A DNA stretch of 64,000 nucleotides, taken from assembly GCA_902774115.1 (NCBI GenBank), contig CACYHH010000002.1, positions 372,001 to 436,000 of the forward strand. The letters are read 5' to 3'. A model generated the notes under the pieces. That model saw only the letters and a list, made by a program, of their open reading frames with translations. It had not been told where the DNA came from and made no database searches. The number at the start of each line of letters is the position of its first letter. Position 1 is the first letter of the stretch. The stretch comes from an uncultured Spirochaetales bacterium. GTDB taxonomy: Bacteria; UBP6; UBA1177. The translations under genes and the position numbers were made by a program. Below are positions 51,061 through 60,486 of the stretch, piece by piece.

Positions 51061-52631
51061 TGGATTTTAATTTGAAGGAATTGATCGACCAGCTGGTCAA
51101 AATGAAAGGTATCAAAAGGGAACTTATCATCGACATCGTGAAAGAGGCTCTGTACCGCGCCGTTCAGAAAAAGCTAGGATCTGAAGCCGATATCGACATC
51201 ATGTATGACGATGCGACCGGTACTTTGGAGGCTTATTACTTCAGACTTGTTACCGACAGAGTCGAAGATCCTCTGCTTGATATTTCTCTTGACGAAGCGA
51301 AAAAAATCGACCCGGAAGCACAGCTCGGCGATACGCTCGGCATTAAAATGGAAGCTGACGAACTCGGCAGGATCGCGGCTCAGGTTGCGAAACAGGTTAT
51401 TCTTCAGAAGATAAAAACTCTTGAAGGCGACATAATTTACGACGAGTTCAAGAACAGACAGTCCGAAATCATCACAGGAACGGTCAGACGTTTCGAAAAG
51501 ACCGGCATCATCGTCGATATCGGCAAAACAGAGGCATACCTTCCGTACACGCAGCAGATCCCGTCCGACAGGTTCAAAACCGGCGACAGGATCAAGGCTT
51601 TCATTCTCGAAGTCAAAAAACCGGCTTCCGGACAGAGCTGCAACATTCTTCTCAGCCGTGTCAATACGATGTTCCTTATCAAACTTTTCGAGCTTGAAGT
51701 TCCTGAAATTGCTGAAAAAATCGTTAAAATCGAGGGCGTTGCGCGTGATCCGGGACACCGTTCCAAAATCAGCGTCAGATCAATCGACCACGATGTTGAC
51801 CCGGTCGGTGCATGCGTCGGTATGAAGGGTTCGAGAATCCAGAACGTAGTGCATGAGCTCAGCGGCGAAAAGATAGACATCATTCCGTGGGATGAAGATT
51901 CCGTAAAATACATCTGCAACACACTTTCTCCGGTCGAAGTTTCGCAGATCATCATTGACGATGACGAGCACAGCATGGACGTCATTGTTCCCGACGATCA
52001 GCTTTCGGTCGCTATAGGCCGCGGCGGCGAGAACGTCAGACTTGCAAGCCAGCTTACCGGCTGGAGCATCGATATTCAGAGCGAAAGCCAGATGCAGATG
52101 ATGCTTGAAGAGGCTAAGAGAAGACTTCTTTTCATCGACGGCATCGACGAAAGCATCGCAGATTCGCTAATCAAACTCGGCTATACCACTCTTGAAGACC
52201 TCACAACGGTTGCGCCGGAAGTTCTTGCAGAGCTTCCTGACATTTCGGTCGAAAAGGCTGAATCGATTATCGAACAGGCTAACATGATGCTTGAAAAAGG
52301 TATGGGTGTCATCAATATCGACGACGAACTCGAAAAGAAACTCGATGTTCCGACCACAACACTCAAGTGCATCAACGAAGAACTCGGTCAGTTCCTTGCA
52401 GAAAGAGGCTATCTCACGCTTGCCGACATTCAGAGCGAGCCCGATACCGAATCTTTCGCGAAGAACGCTGAACTCAGCATAAGAAGGGCGAGACAGATCC
52501 GTTACAGTCTCCAGATCCATATCGACGAGCTCAACGGCAAGAAACGCGACAAAATCGGCAGAGTAACGCCTGATTCCTTCTTCGATTTCTCGAAACTTGA
52601 AGAAGACGGCGAAAAGGAAGAAAAGGAGTAG
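51060..52631 (+). CDS. nusA: Transcription termination/antitermination factor NusA
   Basis: The 523-residue protein has an N-terminal RNAP-binding domain (residues 1-125), S1 (about 130-200: ITGTVRRFEKTGIIVDIGKTEAYLPYTQQIPSDRFKTGDRI), KH1/KH2 (ISVRSIDHDVDPVGACVGMKGSRIQNVVHELSGEKIDIIPW; VVPDDQLSVAIGRGGENVRLASQLTGWSIDI) and two C-terminal helix-hairpin-helix acidic repeats (LFIDGIDESIADSLIKLGYTTLEDL; FLAERGYLTLADIQSEP). The start is set by TGATG coupling to rimP with GGAGAAAAGTG upstream. Confidence 0.97.
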   Translation: MDFNLKELIDQLVKMKGIKRELIIDIVKEALYRAVQKKLGSEADIDIMYDDATGTLEAYYFRLVTDRVEDPLLDISLDEAKKIDPEAQLGDTLGIKMEADELGRIAAQVAKQVILQKIKTLEGDIIYDEFKNRQSEIITGTVRRFEKTGIIVDIGKTEAYLPYTQQIPSDRFKTGDRIKAFILEVKKPASGQSCNILLSRVNTMFLIKLFELEVPEIAEKIVKIEGVARDPGHRSKISVRSIDHDVDPVGACVGMKGSRIQNVVHELSGEKIDIIPWDEDSVKYICNTLSPVEVSQIIIDDDEHSMDVIVPDDQLSVAIGRGGENVRLASQLTGWSIDIQSESQMQMMLEEAKRRLLFIDGIDESIADSLIKLGYTTLEDLTTVAPEVLAELPDISVEKAESIIEQANMMLEKGMGVINIDDELEKKLDVPTTTLKCINEELGQFLAERGYLTLADIQSEPDTESFAKNAELSIRRARQIRYSLQIHIDELNGKKRDKIGRVTPDSFFDFSKLEEDGEKEEKE

Positions 52632-52632
52632 T

Positions 52633-53208
52633 ATGACCGAAAGGAGTTGTGTTTTCTGCGGCGGCAGAGGAGAGAAGGAAAGCCTTTTGCGCTGGGTTGC
52701 AGCGGGCGGCGTGCTCGTTCCCGACTGGACTCAGAAACTGGATGGCCGCTCTGTCTATACCCATTTTGACAAAAAATGTATCTGCGGGATCTACGGTGCA
52801 AAAAAAGCTCTGTCTTCTTTCGAAAACTGCACATCTTTCGGAGTTCCGCAGGAGAAAATTCTCGATTTTGTGCGGACTCAGGCGGAAAAATCGTTTGACT
52901 ACTATTTCGCAATATGCCGGAGGAGCGGAGTTCTTCTCAAAGGGCAGAACCTTATTGCCGAAGAAGCTGACGAAGGAACGGCTTTGGCTGCGATCCTTTT
53001 TGCTTCCGACGCATCGGAGAGAACTGTCAGGGAACTTGAAAAAAAGACAGGACTTAAAGGTACAAAAACAATATTTTCAAAAGATTTTTTTGGGAAAAAA
53101 TTCGACGGTCGTGCTGTTTCGGCACTTGCGCTGAAACCTTCGAAACAGTCGGAAAAACTTATGTTTTATATGAATTTATTAAATAATTTCACTTCGGGGG
53201 ATATTTAA
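52633..53208 (+). CDS. YlxR (DUF448) domain fused to an L7Ae-like domain
   Basis: The 191-residue protein has an N-terminal YlxR domain (RSCVFCGGRGEKESLLRWV, LDGRSVYTHFDKKCICGIYGAKKAL); the usual TGxRxxK region is modified and extra Cys pairs (CVFC, CICG) could bind metal. A C-terminal L7Ae/L30e-like RNA-binding region follows (ILDFVRTQAEKSFDYYFAICRRSGVLLKGQNLIAEEADEGTALAAILFASDASERTV). This fusion is known from deltaproteobacteria. It starts one base after nusA with GGAG. Its TAA overlaps the infB ATG (TAATG). Confidence 0.85.
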   Translation: MTERSCVFCGGRGEKESLLRWVAAGGVLVPDWTQKLDGRSVYTHFDKKCICGIYGAKKALSSFENCTSFGVPQEKILDFVRTQAEKSFDYYFAICRRSGVLLKGQNLIAEEADEGTALAAILFASDASERTVRELEKKTGLKGTKTIFSKDFFGKKFDGRAVSALALKPSKQSEKLMFYMNLLNNFTSGDI

Positions 53209-55835
53209 TGCTTATCAGAGAATTGGCAAAAGAACTCGGCTTTGAAAACAGCAAGGACATCATCGCTTATCTCGATTCAGAGGGCTACAGCGGTTACAAA
53301 GCTTCAAACAAAATTACCGATGATATTGAAAACATTGTCCGCAAGCATTTCAAAAAGGATGAACCGGACCAGGCAAGGCCGAAAGCTATACTCCGCAGAG
53401 GAAACAGAGAAAGAAGTTTCATTCCTTCGGACGAGCGTTCCGCAGTGCAGCAGGAAGAGGCTAAACAGCCTGAAACACCGGCGGAAGAAGTGACCGAAAC
53501 GAAGCCTGTAGAAGAAGCTCCTGCAGTTCCGGCGGAAGAGGCAGCCCCCGAATCTTCCGTAAATCCGGTCGAAGAAGCTCCTGCAGAAGTTCCGGCGGAA
53601 GAACAGCCTGAAGAAAACAGTGAAACTCCTGAAGAAAAGATCGTCAGTATCGAAGACGAGATCAGAAAGATAGCTGCGGCAGAGCAGGATGAAGAGGAGG
53701 AACGCCCCGAAGAGGAGAGAAGACCTCTGCGTAGAAAAGAGGAAGAGACGGCGGAAGATGACGATGAAGATTATTCCGACGATTTTAGAAACAGGGTCAA
53801 CAAAAAGAAAAAAGTCGTCATTCCCGAGTCAAATACTCCCGTTTCTCAGAACACTGGTATGCAGCAGCGTCACGGCAAGAAAAAAAGCGGAAACCGCGGC
53901 GACGGTGACGATTCTGTTCATCTTGTCGTTACCGGCAAACTCAGAGGAGCCGATATCTCGCAGTTTTTCGGTGATGACTCAGGAAGCAGCTACGGCGGCG
54001 GATATCAGGATTTCAGAAAGAAAAAGAAAGACAAGAAAAAGGCAAAACAGCAGCCGGTCGTTGCACCGAACCCGACCAAGGCTATAAAAAAGATACTCAA
54101 AATCGAGGATTCCATTCAGATCGCGGAACTTGCACGCAGAATGGGCGTCAAGGCGGCACAGCTTCTTTCAAAGCTCATGAGCATAGGCGAAATGTTCGGA
54201 ATCAACGACAAAATCCCGTACGACACGGCTCAGTTCCTTGCCGAAGAGTTCGGATTTACCGCTGAAAACGTCGCGCTCAGCGAGGAATCGTTCATCGAAG
54301 TTACCGAGAGCAAGCCTGAAAACATGGTTCCGCGTCCGCCGGTAGTAACCGTTATGGGTCACGTCGACCACGGCAAAACGAAACTTCTCGACGCGATCAG
54401 GCACACGAATGTCGTCGACCGCGAAGCAGGCGGTATCACGCAGCACATCGGTGCATATTCGGTTGAAATAAACGGCGGAAAGATCACTTTCCTCGATACT
54501 CCCGGTCACGAGGCTTTCACGGCGATGAGAAGCCGCGGCGCGCAGGCAACTGACGTCGTTATCCTCATTGTTGCGGCCGATGACGGTGTTATGCCGCAGA
54601 CTGTCGAAGCTATCAACCACGCAAAAGCGGCAAATGTTCCGATAATTGTTGCGATCAACAAAATCGACAAGCCGACTGCAAATCCGGCGAAAGTCAAAAA
54701 CGAACTTCTTAAATATGAGATCGTAGCTGAAGAGCTCGGCGGCGAAAACCTTTTCGTCGAAATTTCGGCAAAACAGAGGATCAACATCGAAGGTCTTCTC
54801 GAAGCGGTCCTTCTTCAGGTCGAAATGATGGATCTCAAGGCTGATCCTACAAAACCGGCTGAAGGTATCGTCATCGAATCGAGAATGGATCTTGGCAAAG
54901 GTCCTGTTGCGACAGTTCTTGTCAAGGACGGAACGCTGAAAATCGGCGACATGGTCGTAACCGGCGCTTCGATCGGTTTTGTCAGAAGCATGATGGACTG
55001 GACAGGAAAACGCGTCAAAGAGGCGTCACCTTCGATGGCTGTCGAAATCACGGGTCTCGACACAGTTCCGCCGGCAGGCGAAAAACTTTACGTCTTCAAG
55101 GACGAAAGAAGGGCGAAAGGTCTGGTAGAGCTCAGGATCAACAAACAGCGCGAGAAGAAAAACGTCGAAAAGGCAACTCCTTCGATCGAAGAATTCTTCG
55201 CTGCGGAACATGAAGAGGTCAAGGATCTCAACGTCATCGTAAAAGGCGATGTCGACGGTTCCGTAGAGGCTATCATCGCTTCCCTCAACAAGATAGAACA
55301 CAAGAAAATGAAGATAAAAGTCATCCACTCCGGCGTCGGCGGCATCAACGAAAACGACGTTCTGCTTGCAAGCGCGTCTCAGGGAATGATCATCGGCTTC
55401 AATGTCCGCGTTGACAACAAGGCAAAGCAGCTCGCTGCTTCGGAAGGTGTCAACATCCAGATATTCTCTATCATTTACGAGCTTATTGATGCCATCAAGG
55501 CGGCAATGTCCGGTATGCTCGCACCGATCATCAAAGAGGAGTTCATCGGAAAACTCGAAGTCAGAGAGATCTTCAAAGTCGGCAAAGTCGGAACGATCGC
55601 GGGCTGTATGGTCGTCGAGGGAAGAGTCGTCAAAAACTCCAAAATCAAACTTGTACGCGACAATGTCGTTATCTACAGCGGCAAACTCGGTACGCTCAAA
55701 CGCTTCAAGGACGATGTCAAAGAGGTCAAGAGCGGTTATGAATGCGGTGCTACGATCGACAGTTACAACGATATCAAGGTAGGTGACGTAATCGAGTGCT
55801 ACATCGACAAAGAATTCAGAGACGAGGTTATCTGA
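53208..55835 (+). CDS. infB: Translation initiation factor IF-2
   Basis: This 875-residue GTPase delivers initiator tRNA. The N-terminus has an IF2_N domain (LIRELAKELGFENSKDIIAYLDSEGY), then about 200 residues of Glu/Pro/Ala-rich repeats (EEAPAVPAEEAAPESS) and basic runs, and a second IF2_N-like segment (IQIAELARRMGVKAAQLLSKLMSIGEMFGINDKI). G1 is VMGHVDHGKTKLLDAI near residue 384, G3 FLDTPGHEAF, G4 AINKIDKP. Domains II-IV follow to IECYIDKEFRDEVI. The stop overlaps rbfA (TGATG). Confidence 0.97.
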   Translation: MLIRELAKELGFENSKDIIAYLDSEGYSGYKASNKITDDIENIVRKHFKKDEPDQARPKAILRRGNRERSFIPSDERSAVQQEEAKQPETPAEEVTETKPVEEAPAVPAEEAAPESSVNPVEEAPAEVPAEEQPEENSETPEEKIVSIEDEIRKIAAAEQDEEEERPEEERRPLRRKEEETAEDDDEDYSDDFRNRVNKKKKVVIPESNTPVSQNTGMQQRHGKKKSGNRGDGDDSVHLVVTGKLRGADISQFFGDDSGSSYGGGYQDFRKKKKDKKKAKQQPVVAPNPTKAIKKILKIEDSIQIAELARRMGVKAAQLLSKLMSIGEMFGINDKIPYDTAQFLAEEFGFTAENVALSEESFIEVTESKPENMVPRPPVVTVMGHVDHGKTKLLDAIRHTNVVDREAGGITQHIGAYSVEINGGKITFLDTPGHEAFTAMRSRGAQATDVVILIVAADDGVMPQTVEAINHAKAANVPIIVAINKIDKPTANPAKVKNELLKYEIVAEELGGENLFVEISAKQRINIEGLLEAVLLQVEMMDLKADPTKPAEGIVIESRMDLGKGPVATVLVKDGTLKIGDMVVTGASIGFVRSMMDWTGKRVKEASPSMAVEITGLDTVPPAGEKLYVFKDERRAKGLVELRINKQREKKNVEKATPSIEEFFAAEHEEVKDLNVIVKGDVDGSVEAIIASLNKIEHKKMKIKVIHSGVGGINENDVLLASASQGMIIGFNVRVDNKAKQLAASEGVNIQIFSIIYELIDAIKAAMSGMLAPIIKEEFIGKLEVREIFKVGKVGTIAGCMVVEGRVVKNSKIKLVRDNVVIYSGKLGTLKRFKDDVKEVKSGYECGATIDSYNDIKVGDVIECYIDKEFRDEVI

Positions 55836-56182
55836 TGGCTGGCGTAATAAGACAGGACAGAGTCGCCGAATCGATAAAAAGGTTTATCAGCACCATGGTT
55901 TACAGCGATTTCGGCGGTACTCCGGCAGATATGATCACTATAACACACGTTTCCGTGCTGCAGGATCTGAGGTCGGCTAAAATCTACTATTCGACTTTCA
56001 ATCCGCAAAATGTCGAAAAGATTCAGGAATACCTCGATTCAAACCTTAAAAACATCCGCTTTAAACTTGCGTCTCATCTGAGCAGACTTAAATTCGTGCC
56101 TGAAATCAAGTTTGTCTATGACGATTCCGTAGAACGTGAAATCAGGCTGGAAAAGATTTTTGAAGCAATAAAGAAGGATTAA
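55835..56182 (+). CDS. rbfA: 30S ribosome-binding factor RbfA
   Basis: The 115-residue KH-like factor aids 16S 5' maturation. Segments are MAGVIRQDRVAESIKRFIST, DMITITHVSVLQDLRSAKIYYSTF, IRFKLASHLSRLKFVPEIKFVYDDSVEREIRLEKIFEAI. Translation is coupled to infB by TGATG. It ends the cluster; the class A PBP gene starts 15 bp later, probably on the same transcript. Confidence 0.95.
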   Translation: MAGVIRQDRVAESIKRFISTMVYSDFGGTPADMITITHVSVLQDLRSAKIYYSTFNPQNVEKIQEYLDSNLKNIRFKLASHLSRLKFVPEIKFVYDDSVEREIRLEKIFEAIKKD

Positions 56183-56197
56183 CTCTTTGGAGGATAA

Positions 56198-58789
56198 ATG
56201 GCTCAAAAGAAGTTCGGTTCAAAATCAAATAAAATCCGTAAGATATTTAAAATAGCTCTGATTGCGGCTGCAGCTCTTTTTGTTGTCGGTGTTATTGCCG
56301 GTATTTCCGTTTATTCCAAGTTCAAAGCAGAGATCCCTGCAATCAACATGGTCAGCGACTACAAACCCGATGCCGGAACGAAAGTTTATTCCTACGACGG
56401 AGAGCTTATAGCAGAGTTTTACCACGAAAACAGAAGGATAATAATTCCTTACGACAAGATTCCCGAAAAACTTCGTCTCGCTTTTGTTGCAGGTGAAGAT
56501 TCGTCGTTCTACACGCATAAGGGTATCGATCCGCTCGGCATCATCCGTGCTGCATTCAAGTACATGACAACCGGAATAAAGCAGGGCGGGAGTACGATAA
56601 CGCAGCAGCTTTCCAAATCCTTTGTCGGTACGGAGAGGACTTTCAGCCGTAAAATAAAGGATATGATCATGGCGATAGAGCTTGAAAAACATCTTTCGAA
56701 AGAAGAGATCCTTTATCTTTACCTCAACGAAGTCTACCTCGGAAGCGGCGCATACGGCGTTGAAGCGGCTTCCCGCAAATATTTCAGCAAACACGTCTGG
56801 GAGCTTGAAATCGATGAAATGGCGATTCTTGCCGGACTTCCCAAATTTCCGTCGGCGGCTTCCCCGATACTCAATCCAGACAAGGCTCTGCGCCGGAGAA
56901 ACTACGTTCTCAAAAGGATGTTTGATGACAAATATATCACAAAATCCGAGTATGACGCAGCGCTGTCCAAGCCGATCACGACTAATCCTCAGAAGGATCT
57001 TTTCCTCGACAAAGCTCCTTATTTCAGTGAAAAAGTACGCAGATATCTGCTTGACAAGTACGGTTTCGACAAACTTTACAAAGAGGGGATGACTGTTCAG
57101 ACGACTGTTGATATGCGTGCCACGAAATATGCTCATGAAGCTGTTTTCTACGGCATCAGAGAACTTTCGAAGCGTCAGGGTTATGCAAGAGGAGAGGAGG
57201 ACAGCTATCAGAAAGGTGATAAGTTCGGCGGCGAAGTGACAAACCCGCTCTATTCGATAAACCTTAAAAAAGACCTTGAAACCTACCTCAAACGTCACGA
57301 AAAGACTTTCGGGAAAATCACTGAAGAAACGATAAAAAGCGGTATCTACTATCAGGGTGTCGTTCTTGAAACCAAGGAAAAAAGCGCGCTCGTTCAGGTC
57401 GGTGAAGTTAAACGCGAAATCTATCTCGAAGATCTGGGGTGGGCGCGTCCTTGGAGTCCTGTCGGTTCGTACGCGGTTGTGAGATCGGTCAAAGAAGTTT
57501 TCAAACCGGGCGATGTCATTCTCGTCAGGGCGACAGACAAAGCCGGAACACGCGATCAGTACGATTTCCGCAACTATTCGAAAAAATTGGGAAAAGACTT
57601 TTATTTCGTTCTTGAACAGATCCCGTCGTCTCAGGCTGCAATAATCGTCAAAGACCCGTATTCCGGGTATGTCAAGGCGCTTATGGGCGGTTATGACTTC
57701 GAAATCAGCGAATTCGACCGCACGACTCAGGCCTGCCGTCAGCCGGGAAGCTCGATAAAACCGATTTTCTACACTCTTGCACTCGAAAAACGCGGCGGCA
57801 GATCACCTCTTCTCACTCCGGCGACGATGGTGCTTGACGCGCCTGTAACAGTTACCGACACGAACTTCAAACCGGCGAACTTCGAGAACACTTTCAAAGG
57901 CGAAGTTACGGTCTGGGAAGCGCTCATTCACTCTATGAATACTCCTGCAATCAGAGTTCTTCAGAAACTGGGACTGCGTGACGCTATTGACGGTGCAAAG
58001 GCTCTCGGCATCAAAAGCGAGATCAAGCCTGAGTTCGGCAGTATGCTCGGTTCGAGCTGTCTCACGATAGACGAACTCACCGATGCTTATGCCCACTTCC
58101 CGAACATGGGAAAGGCTCCGCACACGACATACATCAGAAAAATCTACGACAAAAACGGAAATGTTCTCGAAGACAACACTGTTTTTTATGATCCTTACAT
58201 TTCCGCTCCGTCAAAGTTGGAAAGACTGCTTCACTTTGCAAAAAGAGATGAAAATCAGGTCCTTACGCCTCAGACGGCCTACATAACGAACAAAATTCTC
58301 GAAGATGTCGTAAACCGCGGAACCGCGGCGAGCGTGCGCGGATTCAACCACTACAAGTGCAAAAAGAGCAATCTCAGCGAGGAAGAGGAAGGCGAAGAAG
58401 GAATATGCAACCGTCACGTTGCAGGAAAAACCGGAACGACGAACGACTATTTCGATGCGTGGTTCATCGGTTATTCGCCGAATTTTGTCGCAGGTGTCTG
58501 GGTAGGCAACGACCAGCACGGACGTCCGCTCGGCAGAGTCGAAACAGGCTCGAAAACCGCTCTTCCGATCTGGCGCGACTTCATGGAAAGGTATCTCAAA
58601 AACTTTCCTCCGACATCCGATTATGAACTTCCGGCAGGCGTTGTCGGCAGAAATATCGATCCCAAAACAGGTCTTGTTTCCGATAAAGACGGCGTAAGAA
58701 TGTATTTCCATGCCGGCAGCGAACCGAACAAAACCGTCGAAGAAAAAGATGTTCTCGACCCGACTCAGGGTGCCGAGGATCTTTTCTAA
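56198..58789 (+). CDS. Class A penicillin-binding protein 1A-type
   Basis: The 863-residue bifunctional peptidoglycan synthase has an N-terminal membrane anchor (IALIAAAALFVVGVIAGISVY). The GT51 glycosyltransferase domain (about 60-240) has FVAGEDSSFYTHKGIDPLGIIRAAF, KQGGSTITQQLSKSFVG and YLNEVYLGSGAYGVEAASRKYF. An OB-like segment follows (about 380-450). The transpeptidase has SxxK in RQPGSSIKPIFYTLALE, SxN in SMNTPAIRVL and KTG in AGKTGTTNDYFDAWF. GGAGGATAA precedes the ATG. It could be the partner of the LpoA-like lipoprotein at 10194. Confidence 0.95.
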   Translation: MAQKKFGSKSNKIRKIFKIALIAAAALFVVGVIAGISVYSKFKAEIPAINMVSDYKPDAGTKVYSYDGELIAEFYHENRRIIIPYDKIPEKLRLAFVAGEDSSFYTHKGIDPLGIIRAAFKYMTTGIKQGGSTITQQLSKSFVGTERTFSRKIKDMIMAIELEKHLSKEEILYLYLNEVYLGSGAYGVEAASRKYFSKHVWELEIDEMAILAGLPKFPSAASPILNPDKALRRRNYVLKRMFDDKYITKSEYDAALSKPITTNPQKDLFLDKAPYFSEKVRRYLLDKYGFDKLYKEGMTVQTTVDMRATKYAHEAVFYGIRELSKRQGYARGEEDSYQKGDKFGGEVTNPLYSINLKKDLETYLKRHEKTFGKITEETIKSGIYYQGVVLETKEKSALVQVGEVKREIYLEDLGWARPWSPVGSYAVVRSVKEVFKPGDVILVRATDKAGTRDQYDFRNYSKKLGKDFYFVLEQIPSSQAAIIVKDPYSGYVKALMGGYDFEISEFDRTTQACRQPGSSIKPIFYTLALEKRGGRSPLLTPATMVLDAPVTVTDTNFKPANFENTFKGEVTVWEALIHSMNTPAIRVLQKLGLRDAIDGAKALGIKSEIKPEFGSMLGSSCLTIDELTDAYAHFPNMGKAPHTTYIRKIYDKNGNVLEDNTVFYDPYISAPSKLERLLHFAKRDENQVLTPQTAYITNKILEDVVNRGTAASVRGFNHYKCKKSNLSEEEEGEEGICNRHVAGKTGTTNDYFDAWFIGYSPNFVAGVWVGNDQHGRPLGRVETGSKTALPIWRDFMERYLKNFPPTSDYELPAGVVGRNIDPKTGLVSDKDGVRMYFHAGSEPNKTVEEKDVLDPTQGAEDLF

Positions 58790-58835
58790 ATATCTCTGTT
58801 TTTACCGATATTTTTAGTTTTTTTGCTCAAAAAAA

Positions 58836-58863
58836 TTGCTTTTTCATTAAAAATGTCTATAAT
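58836..58863 (+). promoter_or_regulatory. Promoter of rpmB
   Basis: TTGCTT, a 16-nt spacer and a consensus TATAAT, 44 nt before the ATG. Confidence 0.7.
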
Positions 58864-58907
58864 GCTTGCGTTTTTTTTGTTGTTGTTTTAATTTTATGGA
58901 GAAAATC

Positions 58908-59099
58908 ATGTCACGCAAATGTGAAATATGCGGCAAAAAACCGATGTTCGGTCACAATGTAAGCCACTCGAACAACAGAACCCAGAAAATCCAGAATCCG
59001 AATATTCAGAAAGTCAAAATCGTTGAGAACGGCACTGTAAAAACGGTTACCGTATGCTCGCGCTGCCTTCGTTCAGGTAAGGTTCAGAAAGCTGTCTAG
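58908..59099 (+). CDS. rpmB: 50S ribosomal protein L28
   Basis: The 63-residue L28 starts MSRKCEICGKKPMFGHNVSHSNNRT and ends TVTVCSRCLRSGKVQKA. The four cysteines (CEIC near the N-terminus, CSRC near the C-terminus) are those of the zinc-binding C+ form. ATG 58908 follows GGAGAAAATC. It is monocistronic with its own promoter; rpmG is not adjacent. Confidence 0.96.
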   Translation: MSRKCEICGKKPMFGHNVSHSNNRTQKIQNPNIQKVKIVENGTVKTVTVCSRCLRSGKVQKAV

Positions 59100-59164
59100 C
59101 CGGTTCTTCATTTCGATTCCAACTGAAATTCTTTTAAGTCAAATTTAAATTACGGGATTTTTGT

Positions 59165-59938
59165 ATGCTCGAAGTCCGCAGTCTTTCAGTCGAAATATCA
59201 GGGAAAAAAATCATAAGTGATATCTCGTTTTCTGCGGGAAAGTCGGAAAATATTTCGCTGATAGGAACAAACGGCGCGGGAAAGACGACTCTTCTGCGGG
59301 CGGTGTCTTCGCTTCTGAAGTATTCGGGAAGCGTTTTTGCAAACGGTGTCGAAGTTGCCTCGATGAGCGAGAGGGATCGGGCAAAACTCATTTCATTCGT
59401 GCCTCAGGGAGCAGAGATCACGGGCGATTTCGATGTTTCGCACTTCCTTGAACTTTCGCGTTACCCTTATAGAAAGCCGTGGGAAAAACTTTCCGTAGAG
59501 GATAAAGCTGCGATAGATAAGGCGCTTGAACTTACCGGTACGAAAAAATTTCTGTCGAGAAAAATAGGCACCCTGAGCGGAGGCGAAAGGCAGAGAGTTC
59601 TTATTGCCGGGGCTATAGCGCAGGATAGCGAGATCCTGCTTCTCGACGAGCCTCTGACTTATCTCGATCCTGTTCAGCGTATCGGAATATCGGAAATTAT
59701 TGCAAAGATTGCTGCAAGCGGCAGACTTGTGATAACAGTGACGCACGAAATCAACGAAGCTCTCGTTTTTTCGGACAGGATCCTCGCTTTGAAAGAGGGT
59801 GGGCTTGTTTTTGACGGAACTCCGTCGGAACTTGTAAAAAGCGGAGAACTGAAAACCCTTTTCAACAGCGATTTTATCACTTTCGGTGCTTTTGAAGAGG
59901 GAAAATCTTTGGTTTTTCCGAAATTCGATCAGGCGTAA
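59165..59938 (+). CDS. ABC transporter ATP-binding protein, iron-siderophore/cobalamin type
   Basis: The 257-residue ATPase subunit has Walker A SLIGTNGAGKTTLLRAVSSLLKYSG, Q-loop FVPQGAE, signature TLSGGERQRVLIAGAIAQ, Walker B ILLLDEPLTYLDPVQRI and switch His VTHEINEAL. The spacing and the segment VSHFLELSRYPYRKPW are typical of the FecE/BtuD/ZnuC-like importers. No permease or binding protein gene adjoins it, so its substrate is open. Its 3' end overlaps convergent nadD by 10 bp. Confidence 0.9.
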   Translation: MLEVRSLSVEISGKKIISDISFSAGKSENISLIGTNGAGKTTLLRAVSSLLKYSGSVFANGVEVASMSERDRAKLISFVPQGAEITGDFDVSHFLELSRYPYRKPWEKLSVEDKAAIDKALELTGTKKFLSRKIGTLSGGERQRVLIAGAIAQDSEILLLDEPLTYLDPVQRIGISEIIAKIAASGRLVITVTHEINEALVFSDRILALKEGGLVFDGTPSELVKSGELKTLFNSDFITFGAFEEGKSLVFPKFDQA

Positions 59939-60486
59939 AGCCCGTTTTTCCTTATATATTCCAGGATCCCTGCAGGAAGAAAGAGGTCTGGATTCTGATT
60001 GTTTTTTATCATCTCTTTTATCATCGTGCTTGAAATGTCGGGAAGGGAAAAACCTTTTTCTTTTTCTTCGCCCCGGCCGATGACGACTATTTTTCTGCAA
60101 ATTTCTTCGATTTTATCGAAATCCTTCCACTTTTGCCGCACATCCCAGTTGTCGGAACCGATCAGAAGCGAAAAATCGTTTCCAGGAAAGTTCTCTTTGA
60201 GATATTTGATCAAATCGACGGTGTAAACGACTTCAAGCCCGGTTTTGCGCTCGGTGTCAAGGACTTTCGCCTTTTTCCCGAAAGGTTTCGCCATGATGCG
60301 GCACATCTCGAGCCGTTTGTCAAAGTCGCCCGGATGAAAGCCGAAAGGGTGTGAAAAACTCGGAATGATCCAGACTTCGTCAAAACAGTATTTTTCGAGA
60401 GCTAAAAATATGCTGAGCTGGTGACCCAGATGCGGAGGATCGAACTTTCCGCCGAAAACTGCCGTATTTGTTTTTTGTCCGCTCAT
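59929..60486 (-). CDS. nadD: Nicotinate-nucleotide adenylyltransferase
   Basis: It adenylates NaMN to deamido-NAD. The 185-residue protein has the nucleotidyltransferase motif FGGKFDPPHLGHQLSIFLAL (with HxGH as HLGH), then WIIPSFSHPFG, SLLIGSDNWDVRQKW and the C-terminal ISSTMIKEMIKNN (the SSTxxR-like motif with Lys). It is the last gene of prmA-gtrA-dapF-hypothetical-nadD; its ATG overlaps the preceding stop (ATGA). Confidence 0.93.
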   Translation of the reverse strand: MSGQKTNTAVFGGKFDPPHLGHQLSIFLALEKYCFDEVWIIPSFSHPFGFHPGDFDKRLEMCRIMAKPFGKKAKVLDTERKTGLEVVYTVDLIKYLKENFPGNDFSLLIGSDNWDVRQKWKDFDKIEEICRKIVVIGRGEEKEKGFSLPDISSTMIKEMIKNNQNPDLFLPAGILEYIRKNGLYA

